64,000 nucleotides of DNA from Alectoria sarmentosa (taxonomy: Eukaryota; Ascomycota; Lecanoromycetes; Lecanorales; Parmeliaceae): the NCBI GenBank assembly GCA_009733775.1, contig WOGZ01000132.1, positions 1 through 64,000 of the forward strand, given 5' to 3'. Of the stretch, positions 1 to 12,669 are shown one piece after another. The position numbers were made by a program, and so were the translations under genes. The notes beneath the pieces are model-generated. The model did not search any database and was not told the origin of the DNA. It worked only from the letters and a program-made list of their open reading frames with translations. The number at the start of each line of letters is the position of its first letter. The stretch's first letter is position 1.

Positions 1-2810
1 AGCGCTCGCGTATGCCACACAAAGGGGAAAAAAAAAAAAAAAAAAGGGCAGATCATAGCTCCCGCTCATAGAGAGTAGGTAGGTAGCCTTTTGCTAGAAA
101 ACCAGCAGCAGCAGCGAAGGAAACCCAGAAATCGGGACCGTTCGTCAGTTGCTCATCTCATACCTCGATGCCAGAAATCTGATCTGATCTCGTCGTGGGG
201 TATAGAGCAAAGTAGACAGACCCCCCCCCCCCTTCTCCTCTACCAACGACCCTCCATCCATCAAACAACCCCAATCGTCCAGCTTCACAACCCTCCCTCC
301 CTCCCTCCCCATCCCCCACGCACTTCCCCATATCATATCATATCATATCCCACCCTAGCATCCCCGTCGCGCTCCATGCCATCAATTTTGCCAAGTTCCA
401 CGAGGGATTCGAACGGGGTGTTGTTCATTGGTGAATGGAGGGAGAGGAACCGGCGACGTGTATTTGCTTGCTATGGTAGAGAGGAGCGGTTGGTTGAAAG
501 GGATGAGGAAGGTCCCCATGGCGGAGATGGTGTGGTGTGGTGTGGCAGAAGAGGATCGCGCGGCAGGCGCTGTGGGTGTAGTTGGGGGAGATGGAGCGGA
601 AGGGAAGGGCAGGGAAGGGAAGGGGGAGACGTTTGTGTCTGGGTACACGATGAGTAAGGCTAGTAGAATAGTGAGACAGTTTTGGAGCGGATGGAACCGA
701 GAGAGAGAGAGAGGGTTTTGGAAGGGAGGAAGAGGTCAAGGGCTGGGCGTGGGAAGATGGAGTTTGAAATTCAGGCTTCCTGAGAGATGACATTGCATGC
801 CTTTTGCCCGGCTACCGAGGGAAGGAAATTCGTGCGCGAGGGTTTCCGCACCCTTCTCAACCTCCTGGCCCTTGGCTAACTTGGGGGAGGTAGGCGTTCT
901 TTGATGACCCTGGCCACTGAGCTCGGGATGGGTCTTGCGGAACGTCCTTGATGATTCTTCTCCACGGCGAGTCGCCCACGTCGAGGAAGAGCACCTGGTT
1001 TTTGTTCCCGTCCGGACTGGCCAGAATATGTTCCGAGGCGATTGTCAGATGCAGGGAGAATTTTAAGAATGCGTTGAACAACTCCCTCGTTCAACTGTGC
1101 ATTCGCGGATTGGAAGTCATTAAGGATCTCCACATGCTGGGGTGCAGGCCGACAAAGGCCATGCTTTGGGATGGGTTGAGGAGGTGGAGTTCACGGGGGG
1201 TGGAAGGGTAATGGTTTGTGTTCTAGGACCATGAAGGCGTGAGAGCGTGGTTTGGGAGGTGGCGAGGGGGTGGGTTGAAAGGGACAATGAGCCGGGATGA
1301 AGAGAGGAATGAGATGTTGATAGTCATTGAAAAATCTCGCTGGGCTAGTAGGTGAGTCAAAGGAGAGGTATTGGAGCGACCGCTTGCGTCTGACATGCAT
1401 GATGGGAATTGAACAAACGTTTGTGGCTTCTTCGGTTGTCCAGTAGACGCTGTGCTCCTCCTCAGTGTGACTTTTCTTCTCATACCATCATCCTACTCTT
1501 GATGAAAGGGAAACTTGCCCGTACTAGTCCCCCCAAAAATATGGAAGTGGAGGCATAAAGGTTTGACAAGCAATTTCACGCCAACAAGGAACAGCAGGCG
1601 CAGTGTACTGATGGATGTAAGCCGAGGATGGTAGCAGCGGGCGGGGAATCGAATGTGGCAGAGGCAACTTGGTGCGAAGTGACAGACTCGCAATGAAGCG
1701 GCATCGAAGGATCAAGGTGCAAGGAAAACGATCAGACCGAAGAATCAATATGCAGACACAGAAGCAGAATCGCCTTTTGTGTGCCAGATCCGAATTGAAG
1801 TGTGTGATGCGTATTCGTACCCGGGGTTTAATTTAGGTAATTAGATGGCATTGACCGAACAGCGCATTGCATGAAAGCCTTCATGACGATTCAAGCAGAA
1901 ATATAGGATGGTGTAAAGGTATATCGGGCGTTTTTAATAGTTGAGAAAGGACTCGGACAAATGAGGCGAGATTCGGTTCGTATTCGGGTTGATTCGTATT
2001 GGGAGTGCGTCGTGAGAGATGCTTGAATACAGAGGCAGGATGGCGCGGGAAGGTACTGAAGCAGAGCACAAAAAGATTGCGTCCACGAGCCGAAAGTTAG
2101 CCAGCTGCACCTGCTGAGTTAGCATAGAAGTCAGGAGTCGGCATTCACAGATCACAAAGGAAGCAAGCCAAAGCAAACGCATGTTGTCAAACCGTAATTG
2201 TCAACTCTACGTATCCCGGCCCCTTGCTTCCAGCCTCCCAAAATTTACCATCGTCGCCAATTGCCCCTCGGAACAGAACCATGTCTTAACCTCGTAACCT
2301 TTCCACCAAGAACGTTAACCCTGTTTGCGCCCTTGAAAGCAAGACACGTAAGAACACCAACTGGCCTCGTCATCCCCAGGACATCATTCTCCTCAAGCCT
2401 CTGTACAAAATCGTATACCTGAAGCCGGCCGGCCCTGAAAGTATATCATAGCGTGTCTGACGGGAGCAGAATCTGTGCTGATCGCAGGCCTCTGATCAGG
2501 CTGGTATCATCGCGGAAGTAAAAGAAAATCAATCGGGCTATGTTTTGTATGTCTGTGTTGTTTTGTACAAGTCACGTGAAATGTAGACGAATCTCGTGGG
2601 TCGTAGGATCCGATGCAGTCAGGTGGGTAGACGATATTGAGGACTGGCGATCATAACGAATGGATGCCAGGATGAGACTTGGATTAGGGATAGAACGCCT
2701 CGTATCTTTCAAGTGGTCCAGTAGAAATAAAATTTCCGGAGACTATCACCGATTGGCAGCAAGTGACATCTAGACGGTGTCGTGGAATGAAATTTTGACG
2801 GCGAGCCATC
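1..2810. other. Gene-poor flank downstream of nsdD
   Basis: I see no supportable gene here. Open frames on both strands are low-complexity (Pro/Ser- or Arg/Gly-rich) and overlap one another. There is a run of 18 A at 28-45, a run of 12 C at 221-232, and a purine-rich stretch around 590-740. The segment next to nsdD must hold that gene's 3' untranslated region. It may also contain untranslated parts of a gene beyond the window. Confidence 0.5.
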
Positions 2811-4561
2811 TCAAGGAGACTGAGGGCTCGACTCCTTCGGTCGCAGATTTGATGAGCCAGTTGAGGCAGAGGCCTTGGGCCCCATCTTCCGGGTCAACTT
2901 TGCGTAGTCTGGATGCTGTTAGCGATCACCGTTTCGTATTGACTAGGTAGGTACATACGTAGACCACAGGCATTGCATAGCGTCCTCGCGCCATCAGGCC
3001 CACGTCTCCACTCCGGCGTCTCAGCTCTATTGCAGCTATGACACCTACCTGGCGGTGCCGCTCTACCTCTCCTTTTCTTGGCATCAGCACCAGCAAACCC
3101 ACCAGAACCTTCAAGCTTGTCAATGTAAGAGTTGGACTCGGTGTCGTCAGTTTCACTAGGAGGAGCTTTGTAATTCTGCTGGTCGTAGTTTCTTTGCTCG
3201 ACGAGAGCTTGTTGTTGCTTATAGATGACATCTCTGATGCGAGACATTGCGTCAAGAACTTTACTTTGTTGTCGGATCATCTCGTCGCAATCGGTCAAGG
3301 ATGGCAATGAGCCGGGAATAGGACCTGATCGTTGCGTCTGATGGGCACGGGTGCCGAAGTGGCGAGAAAACTCCAGTCCACGACCACTTCCTTCGGCAAT
3401 CTGGAAAATGTTAGTAGGCGATCGAAGACCGGGATGGCGGTGAATCCTGACCTCATTGAGAGACGTTTCTAGATCAAAAATATCGAGATGGCGCTTCACC
3501 GACTCCCCATAAGCCGGTCTAGGTGGCGACGTCTCTTTGGCCGTTGCTTTCCTCATCTCATCGACTCGTTCGATTTCTGGTGCAGTACTCCGCCAAGGAG
3601 ATGGTGGTAGCGTCGGCGCCCTATACGAGGAGACCCCAGGCGTTGATGGAGGAAACGAGTAAGCGGGCTGGTAACCGTTCGCGCTGTATCCAAAGGGAGC
3701 ATTAGATACAGGTGGGGGAGCTGGGCGAGTGATCTTATCATTCATTGGAGATGGTGGGACGTAGGTTTGTTGTGATTGAATGGGTGAGGCACCAGGCCGT
3801 GAGTATTGTAACGGGCTTGATATCGTTCTGGGTGGCGGTGGGACAGGTTGATGCGAGTCAAAAGAAGGGTTCGCTGAGAAGCGACTCTCCCCCAAAGAGG
3901 CTGCCGTGCGAGGAGAGTAGTTCGATCCACTGGATCGATCGGATGGCTGCGGTGGACGGTACAATGAAGACGTATGCTGTGGAAATGAATCGGGAGGGCC
4001 TTTTGGGAACTTCTCCAGGTACGATCTTCCGACCGGGCTTGTAGGACTTTTCGGTACCAATGAGAACTTCGAGTGTGGAGTGGTCGAAGACAGTAGTGAC
4101 GATATGGATATTGGCTGCTGTTGGTCTCCTGTCAGTGCTTCTGATATCGATGGTAAAGACAGCCGTTGGGAAGCAGGTAAATGTTCTTTATCATCACCAG
4201 ATGTCCGACGGGTCTCTGCTTGAGATGTGTAGTTTCCAGAAGCAACAGCGCCAGGACCACTTCCACCACCACCACCCACTGCTGAGCTGACAGCCGAGGA
4301 AGGGTATGAATACGGAGGAGGTGGACCAGAGTAGATGGAGGGACTGATGAGGGGTGGAGCAGGCATGTGGAGGGCTGAGGACATTGGAGCGTTATGGTTG
4401 TACGAGTTTTCTCTTTTGATCTTCTCCATATCCAGATAGGTGATGGGTGGCAGAGAACTACTGTGATATAGTCAGCGTGTTATATTCTCTTCGCGTGCAA
4501 GATCGTAGTGATGATGGCAATCGTGCAGAGTGACTGACCTTTGGCCTACCGTGTCGGCCAT
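2811..4561 (-). CDS. nsdD: NsdD-like GATA zinc-finger transcription factor
   Basis: Predicted nuclear GATA-type regulator; in Aspergillus, NsdD promotes sexual development and restrains conidiation. Spliced model: exon 1 4539-4561, exon 2 2959-4460, exon 3 2811-2908; 1,623 nt, 540 residues. The 23-nt first exon is chosen because splicing it (GTCAGT donor, CAG acceptor) gives an N-terminus continuing into SLPPITYLDMEK, which resembles NsdD starts. Residues ~20-400 are a Ser/Pro-rich, probably disordered region with several proline tracts. A helical segment with many Gln/Met follows (DAMSRIRDVIYKQQQALVEQ). The single C-terminal finger is C-x2-C-x18-C-x2-C (C481, C484, C503, C506). The second intron (50 bp, GTATGT donor) falls just after CNACGL; exon 3 restores the HYAKLTRKMG tail typical of this family. 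A reading that ignores the intron ends in a false tail. The family length is about 460-550 residues, so this looks complete. Confidence 0.93.
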
Positions 4562-7500
4562 TGCGTGCGATCCGCAGAGTTGGGTGCGGGATGGGTTCGA
4601 CGATACCCTCCAGACCTGCGCCGACGTCCCTCGGCTTGTTTATGTAAATCTACCACCAGTTTCCCTTGTGTTGCAGCTGTCGCTTGCCGCCAGCGGGGCA
4701 CGAATTGAATTCTATGCGGATTTAGGAAGAATAGTACTGATTGCAGCTCGAACACCCGGTGGTTTCGGAGGCAAGTACGGTCTGTTGTCACTGATTGCGC
4801 TTTGGATTGCTCGGAACAATGCTCTCAGTGGTTTGATGAATACGTTTGGGGGAACAAGTTTTGTCTGTCAAACGGGTGGAAACGTGGTTACCGATCTCGA
4901 AGGCAGATGTAAGCGATTAGGTTCAACAGCCACCAGCGAACGGTCTCAGTAGTACGATCGTAGTAGTAGAGGAGAAGTCAAATGATGGACCGCGACACGG
5001 CAGGGTTGGATGTTGTACTCGTTACCTCGTGACGGTTAGCAGGATGATGGTAGTGGCAATTTATCGAGTTGAGAGGATGACAGAGTCGAAGATTGACGGC
5101 GCAATAATATGGAGGAGAAAGAGAATAAAGTGCAGACGGTAGTGTAGAGAGACGAGGTGGATGCTGGGAGCAAAGTAGGTAGGTACTTTGTCCTCTAGAG
5201 GGGAAGCGAGACTTGGTAGTCCGATCGGGTAGGATCCCAGATTGCGTTATGCCCTACAGAGCGAACGGGCTTAAGTCTCTCCGACCCTAGTGTGGGTGGG
5301 AGGTGCATAAAATGTGTCTAAGCTACAGGGACTGGAGTTACTAGGCGGTAGATTGCAGTTCAACAGGGATATGGAAAAGGTTAAACAGGCGGATGAAGCC
5401 AAGTGAGATCGGAGATTGCTGATCCCTCCACTCACTCCACTCAGCCAATCCCCCATCCCTGCACCTACCATCATACTCGGCCTACTCTGCCCCGTAATGC
5501 AAGCCAAGCGAAGGCAGGCTTGGAGCGGCTCAGACGTTGCTTGCTCTCAGATGTCGGTTAGAATTCTTCAGAAGAGAGGAATAGAGATTCTAGCCGGATG
5601 GCTTGGCCTGTTTCATCCACACTCTCTGCAAAATACTCATCTCCTCGTGTGCCTTTGGCTCTTTGACCAGTAGGATCACCCTTCCGTTTTGCTCCCAACT
5701 TTCCCCTCCTCCCCTCCAAAATTCAAAAATCGATGACGATCTTATCATCCCGGAGACTTGAAATCGGGAAAAATCAATAGACGAACGGCATTCCCTGTGC
5801 GGAGTCTCCCTTGTACTGGCATATTTGCCCAGGGACCATAGAACATGACTACCTATGATTTCGCTTAATCGATCAATTCATGTTGCCTAATCACAAACCG
5901 TGTTTCAGGGTCGATATACTCGTACTTTATGTTGTATGTGCTCTGCACTCTGCATTCTGCATTCTGCAGTCTGCATGCTTCATCTGCCCGAAAGGCGGCT
6001 GATAGTTCAATGCGTGCAAAAATTACTCACACTCACTATTTTGTCTATGTAGTCAACCATCAGGTTGTTCAGAGCAAGATCTTCTCGCTCAGCGATCGTC
6101 GCCGCTTCGCCATGCGATGCTTTACCGAGAGGGTCTATTTATGTCAGCTGAACCCGGCAAACGCCGAAGATCTACCTAAGCTAAAATGCAATCTGGGCCG
6201 TATTGGGCAGCACGATTGATGACGATTGACGATGGGCATCGGATTCTGCGCCCTCGCAAATAACGTGGTCATCTCAACGGTTTTTAAAACCCTAATTGAT
6301 CGACCTTGTCCGCAGTCGTCTCCAAAAGTCTCCATCTACGTCAGGCATATAAGGATACATCATTCATCTTCAACGTGCACCACTCGGTGATTCTTTCACT
6401 TATGTTGCTCCATAGATTGCTTTGAATGCTTCAATAACATTACAGGGTCCAATCTTATTATGCATGGCCCAAAGCAAGTCGCCAAAGGAAAGGAAAGGAA
6501 GGGAAAGGAAAAGAAAGGGAAAAAAGGGCAACATTTGACATCGAGTCAAAGGCCTTGGGGAAACGGAAGTGGGCAGGAGTGTCCAATTATCCATGGTGCC
6601 GTCGTAGATTTTCCTCCAAACAGCGCAAGCTAGGTGGATGCCTGAAATCAAAAAACGCAGTGTGCCGATGAGCAAAAGCGCCATGTGATGATTTGGTACC
6701 GAGGACTGGGTGAGTAGCAGATTGCAAAAGAAGGGCACCTATTTAATTATGCAGAGTCATCCAGTGAGCCCTGTAGGTAGGTATGGAAAAGAAGACTTGA
6801 AGGGAGGGGTGGGAGGGGACCCAGTGGGAAATGCCGAGGGAAAAAAGTTGTGGAGACCGAGACAGCGAGAGTGGTACGGTAGCTTGGAGATCCGACAGAA
6901 GCCGCTTCGGGGCTGTCAACGTTGCAGTAGTATACATAGAGGGTAGACCAAATAATGCAAGATGCAAGACACCGTGCTTTAAGAACCACTCACCGCATGC
7001 GAGGCGGCGAGGGAGGGGCGAACCTTTTCCTCAAGCGAGAAGGAACAAATCATTACTCGTTATTGTCCATTAGTCTGATGTTGATATCGATGATCAGGAA
7101 CATGGTACTTTCTGATGATGTCGCCACTTGTTTTGTTATTTTTTTTCTTGTATAAACCCATCTTGTGGATTGATGGTGGAGGACATTGATGATGATTATG
7201 ATTGAAAGGGAAAAGAGCGCCGCAACACAGGCATAAAACACCTACCTATGTCATAATGCTACTGCTGACCAAAGAGACTTTCCTTAGCGCAATCGTAGAG
7301 AAGGTATGAGAGGGTCAGAGCAAGAGGATTTCAATCATTGTATTTCGATCGCCGTCACCTGGATAGTGATGGCTGCATCGTGCATGATTTCAATGCACCA
7401 TCCGCTATTTAGCTTGGATTTTTGACATTACCATGTTCTTTTTCTTCCCCTTTTTCTTTCCCACCCTCTCAAGTCTCAACACGGACACGCATCATTGTGA

Positions 7501-9404
7501 TGATCATTGTACCTACCACTACCAATTCCTGCTTTTCTCGCTTCTCCAATACTACTCACATTATTGACTGGTCGCTGTACTAGTACACGGGAACAAGGCC
7601 CGTGCTGGCAGTCGGCACCGTAGATTTCGAAGAAATATTTATTCGACGCCAGACATACCTTACACAAGTGTGTGTGTGAGCGAGTATTCGACAAGGCTGA
7701 CTTGTTCCTACCGTGCGCGTTATTACGATGGTGGGGACCATTTACATCTTGTTTGTGATAGAATCCGGAGACTTCTCAAAAAACAAAACAAAACAAAAAA
7801 CACCCTGGAACCACTGCATACGGCTAATGCTAATCTTTATCGGGTCTAGGTCATTAGAGAACTTACCCAGTCTCGAGTCCCAATTCTGAGTCGGGTAGTT
7901 ACCTGGTATCAGGATTCGGATGACTTCTCTGCTGTGAGTAAATACTCCAATATCAACTAGAGCAATTTCAACTCATGGAGCTATCGAGATTCCTAAATTG
8001 ATGCTCCATTTCTCGCTGAGGGAGCCCAACAGAATAGGTAGGTTGCAGTACACCAGCGCCTAGACTCCACAGGCATCTCCTATAGAACTTTCTCCTAGAC
8101 CATTTCTCTTATTTCACTCAGGCTAGATCGATTGACCATTCTACAAAGTTCGTGATCCGCCTCTCTTGATTCTTCTGCCGTCTCGGCTCCAAAGTACAGA
8201 GCAGTGGTTTGGAGGCTCGGTCGTCCCTTCTATCGTGTGCACAATTGACCCTTTTCGAACAGCCCACGCTGAACTTGGTCTCCGCAACCTTGTTCTCATT
8301 TCGGCACTCACCACTCTAAACGCCTCGAATATTCGGCATCTCATTGACTTTGCCCTAATTGCGTGGTCATTGGAGCTTCGAGCTTTCCGGGCAACTATTT
8401 TCCGCGGTGGAGAAAGATCTATGGATATCGGAATGTACCTGAAAGAACTAGAGGTCCTTTCATCACCGCTTCGAGCCCCTTTTCCGCCTCCCAAACCCCC
8501 GAGACAGCTCATTTATGGAGACAACTTGGACATCATACAAAGAGCCTTCCCAAAAGCTCTTCGCTAGAGATCGACAACCCTTTACGCCCTACAGATGGGG
8601 CAGTTCTATATTGACACTCTGATATATATTGACATGCTCATGGCCTGATCGTTGAAGTTTTCTTATCCGTGGTCTTTAGCCGATACAAGTTTTGCTGCAC
8701 CTGGTCCTAGGCTCTTCTTGAGTCGGAAACGAGTTCTTGGTTACTCAAACGGCCAGTCACCTCGGATCACCGATGCAATACCTACAACAATGATCTAACA
8801 TTCTACCAGCTACTTACAATTCTCGGAACTACTGGACCCGACATGATGTATCAAATATCTCTCAGGTCTCTTATCCTACCCTCTTGACTCAGACCCGTTG
8901 ACTCTTTGCTGGGAAAGAAGAACGGGCTGCTCGCCCGATTTGGTTCGACAGACTCAACGTCAGTCGACAAGCGAGGTTATGCATGGCAGGCTGCGCAAGT
9001 GCTACACTAGGTCCGCCTGGTTGTCCGTACAGACTTTCAGCCCACGCTTTGTTACTTGCACCGTTCTTGACTGGTCGGTCCCTGGATGCCTCTGCTCTGG
9101 AAAACCATTGCCTAGCCACTTGATTCATGCGACCTGGGGCATAGCACTTCCATGGAATAGTAGTGGCTAGGTAGTATACCGGAGTATTGGAGTTGCTAAA
9201 TAGGTCATCATCTCACCGCCTTTCTGAAAATACCATTCGCGGTCCACCACATTTTTGATACAAGCGCTCAAACCTGCGCATAGACATGGGCTTTGACAGC
9301 TGCAAGGCATCGACTGATCGAGCTTGTGAACAATGAAGTCCTTCCCTTGCAAAATGAGTTGGCGTGTCGCGGTAGTGTACCTGAAACTAACAGTGGGGGC
9401 GTCG
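4562..9404. other. Long gene-poor region upstream of nsdD, first part
   Basis: Almost 5 kb with no gene I can support. The frames present are short and lack family features. The least unlikely is 8166-8567 (+), which would give 133 residues with a hydrophobic middle, but it is matched by an open antisense frame and has no recognised domain. Since nsdD starts at 4561 on the minus strand, this DNA is its promoter and leader region. A TATA-rich, purine-run segment lies at about 6480-6530. The reported long leaders and alternative transcripts of Aspergillus nsdD make a long regulatory region plausible here, but that is inference. Confidence 0.45.
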
Positions 9405-10385
9405 CTTACAACGATGGAAAAGAAAAATGTCCGGGCTAGAATGATAATCTGCAGGCTTGACAGCGGTGTACTGCATAGCTCTTCCGATTCCGAAGAGAGT
9501 CTGTTGGTGGATAGGCATGTATCACAACCGCAGACCACTTCAACGTTGAGTCCAAGACGTTGGAGGGCAAGAAATCTGCAACTGCAACTGCAAGGGCAAG
9601 TTGTTTCACCGTGAGGCCTCCGTGACAGACGTCGCTGGTCGGTGAGGTGCTGGCAGCGGATAATCACGTCTTTGGAGAATAATATACGAGTCCCACACGG
9701 AGCCGCTGGCAGACTGGTGATTTGCATGTCTGGCAGCGGTCCGATGCATGGAGAACTCTTCTTGGCTTCAACTGAATACGACCCCTTCAAATATGATTGG
9801 TACGGGATAGAGCAGAACGGCATAGGACCATTACAACGAGCTACTGCACAGTTTGAATGAAGGGGTTTCTGCAGCTTTGACAGCGGATAGTAATTGTGAG
9901 ACAAAGGACCTCGCCATCAATTTTCGGAATTTATCACTGTCCGAAGTGCTTCTGACCCGTTACAATGAGCCTCGGAACCGATATCGGGGATGGTCATCTG
10001 CACTTCTGACAGCGCTCTGCTGCATGGTTTTCTCCCCGCCGACGACTCAGGGTGCCAATCGACAATGGGAGGTTGCATATCACAATGCAAAAGGACCGTG
10101 CAAGTGCCAAGTTGGGCCATGTGCATGCTTGAAAGCCGTGTGCTGCATCCCTTGTACGGTTTGGCCGTTGAGGGGGACGGTCGACAGCGGCAGGTCACAT
10201 GTAAGAGCGCGAGATTGGATCACCATCGAGTGAATGCACGTCTGACGGCGCTCTAATGCATTGTTATCTCCCCCGCCGTGTCGTTAGTCTGCCGTTGAAT
10301 ACATTGAGGGAATACTCGTAAGGCGAGGCAGAAGGGGCAAAGCTGGGCATATCTGCATGCCTGACAGCGGTTCGCTGCGTGGGGT
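9405..10385. repeat. Degenerate ~120-bp tandem repeat array
   Basis: A conserved block resembling TCTGCATGYCTGACAGCGG followed a few bases later by GCTGCATGG recurs at about 9446, 9719, 9868, 9995, 10119, 10231 and 10349, with a weak copy at 9571. Spacings run from 112 to 149 bp. In most units a second block resembling TTACAAYGAG lies about 38-41 bp upstream (for example 9405, 9830, 9957, 10080). Copies are diverged, so this is an old array. It lies in the gene-poor region between nsdD and dsn1. Open frames run through it on both strands, including one of 245 codons at 9167-9904 (-), but the repeats do not keep one frame and I do not call a gene. Confidence 0.6.
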
Positions 10386-12669
10386 TTCCTATTCTGGCAT
10401 CACACGGGGTCGAATTATGGGATCTCGCCCAAAAGCCATCTCAATCCTCAACCAAGCACTGGACAGCGACTACCGGTAGCCACATATCACGCTGGAGCAG
10501 TCGCGCAGTTTGCGCATGCCTTCCCCGCCTCGCTACCATGGCACAGCTCGACCTCAACGGTTTCCACTTCCAAAACAGGACGGTCTCATCAAAGCTTATT
10601 ACTACCCTCGTCCGCCTCATTGGAACGCATGAGTCGACGTCGATAGCTGCACCCTCTTTTTTCCGTGGTTCGACGGACCGGCTTTTCAATTGCCATACAT
10701 GCCAATCTCAGATTCCAACCTGGGGCCCGTTCGCAAAATCTTCTCCCATCTTGGCATCTCGATTCATCTCGATGCCACATCCGCCCTCTCCCGTCTTGTT
10801 CCGTAACCGTTGCCTTTCCAGAAAAACGAAGCCACACTTGACGCTCGAGCAATGAACATCCCCACCGAGCGGCTAAACCACACTAGCTGCATGCAACGAC
10901 AGCTGTCAAAAATGCAGATATGCGATCTGATCACCCCCTTCCCCCATTCCCCCCACGAATGATTTGCACCCGACCTCCATTGGGCTGCTGGGCAGCTGCC
11001 TCGCAGTTGCATGCAGTATGATCTGCCTTTGGGGTACTTGGCACTTGGCAGCCGTTGGGCTTCGCTTGATGATTCGACCACGCTGGGCCAAGGAAATCGC
11101 AGCGGCTGGGTGGCGGGGATCAGCGATCTGCGGCTTTTTGGGGGGAGAAATCTGCGATAACGTATGCACGAGCGCTGATCGCTGCATGAGCGTTATTGGC
11201 TGCTAGGGGGGAATTTTTTTCTTTTAGCGTCTCGGTGATGTAGGCGAGCGATTGTATTGGATCGGTGATGGAAGGAGTGGGCCGATGCCGGCGTTGCCGC
11301 TGAGATGGGAATGGGATGGAAAAAAGGAGAGTCACTCGGATGCGTTTTACGTTCGTCGAAGACACGGCCGTGAATATTTTTTAAATTTCTCAATTGGCTT
11401 CCTGCTATCGAAATTACTTTGTGCAATTCGAGAGGTAGCTACTTATGTAGGTACTTGTTTCCATCGGCCAATAGGTCTACTGGTAGAGAATGACAGGGGC
11501 TATCAAACTTGTTTCTGCAAGTCGATTATGTAGGCTACTTAACGAGTGACCCCCCCCTTCAGCCTTACGATTGATCCTTCAGCTGTTTGCTGGTGGTATT
11601 TAATGGTATTGAGGTTCGATTCCTAATGGCGCTGGTACAATGGTGTAGCTGTTTCTTATTTTCTTCAGCCAGTGACTTGGTAGAGCGAGGATACTTTACC
11701 AATTGATCAAGCGACACCCAACTAATCAACGAAAAGAAAGTATTGGTGTGATAGAATGAGGACACCAACATCCAATCAATCAAAGAAAGAAAGAAAAGTA
11801 TTAGTACATACATATCCTCGCTCTATCAAGCAGCTCCACTCCTGGACAAAAAGCACGAGTACATACATACATCCAAGATCCGAACTTTTGATTCCTATTT
11901 CTTATATCATTCAAGAAAGGGAATCAATCAATCAATCAATCAATTAGGGGTAGGGGGTAGGGAGGGAGGGAGGGGGTTTCATCAAAAGCCTCAGAGAAAA
12001 AAACAGTACCTTACCTACATAACTTAAGCACATACATACACATACATACACATACACATACACAAACACAAGCACAAGCACAAGCAAGCAACATACATGC
12101 ACACAAGCAACGCACATACATACATAACGTAGATTCAAGATTGTCAGTATGTAGGCAAGTGAGGAACAAACAAGAGGACCGACCGACCGACCACAACGAA
12201 CGAACGACCTCGACCACAAGAGAGAGCCATTTGTGCAAAATCTCCACTCTCGTTCTCATGCCATTTTGCCTATCCACAATAGTTGATCTCAGCCTCGATC
12301 CGAATTTACATGGGTAGGCAGTAGAACTCGTAGGCTCCAATTTCACACGCACACACACACACACACACACGCTCGAAAAGGTCGCAAGCAGACTGACTGG
12401 CCTCGCTCATCTCACCAGACAGACAGACAGGCTGATTCATGATGCCTTTGTCCGGGCCCATAACGCCTTGCCTACAACAAACGCCGCGCCTCAAATGCAC
12501 CTCATCAGCCCAGAACGTACGAGGCAACAGATCCACCACGGCCATGGATCGACACGAAGAACGGATATAGATTTTCAACAAGTCCCCGCGAGCTATTTGG
12601 TATCCTCGTCATCATACTCGTCGACCAGAAGAAGAAGAAGAAGAAGAAATAGACGGCTTTTGGTCATCA
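10386..12669. other. Gene-poor region with microsatellites, downstream of dsn1
   Basis: No supportable gene. Simple repeats are dense: (AATC)n at 11922-11945, a compound ACATAC/ACACAAGC tract at about 12031-12100, (AC)10 at 12351-12370 and (GAA)n at about 12629-12651. A 158-codon open frame at 10379-10855 (+) has no recognisable domain and I do not support it. The right end must contain the dsn1 3' untranslated region. Confidence 0.5.

Noticed and set aside
400..420. Minus-strand TTCGAATCC resembling a tRNA T-loop
   Set aside because: The flanking five-base stems are not complementary and no tRNA cloverleaf can be drawn.
425..793. Overlapping 120-codon frames near the left end
   Set aside because: They come from purine/pyrimidine-biased low-complexity DNA and lack protein-like composition.
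4530..4952. 140-codon plus-strand frame overlapping the nsdD start
   Set aside because: It is antisense to the first nsdD exon and intron and has no recognisable features.
8141..8567. Overlapping open frames on both strands (133 and 123 codons)
   Set aside because: They mirror each other, have no domain and no convincing splice partners.
9167..9904. 245-codon minus-strand open frame
   Set aside because: It runs through the degenerate tandem array, shows no domain and its repeat units do not stay in one frame.
9405..10385. The repeat array as a CRISPR array or snoRNA cluster
   Set aside because: Repeats are long, degenerate and irregularly spaced in a eukaryotic genome; there are no consistent C and D boxes in each unit.
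11600..11640. tRNA-like B-box (GGTTCGATTCC)
   Set aside because: The T-stem does not pair well and no A-box or matching acceptor stem lies at the right distance upstream.
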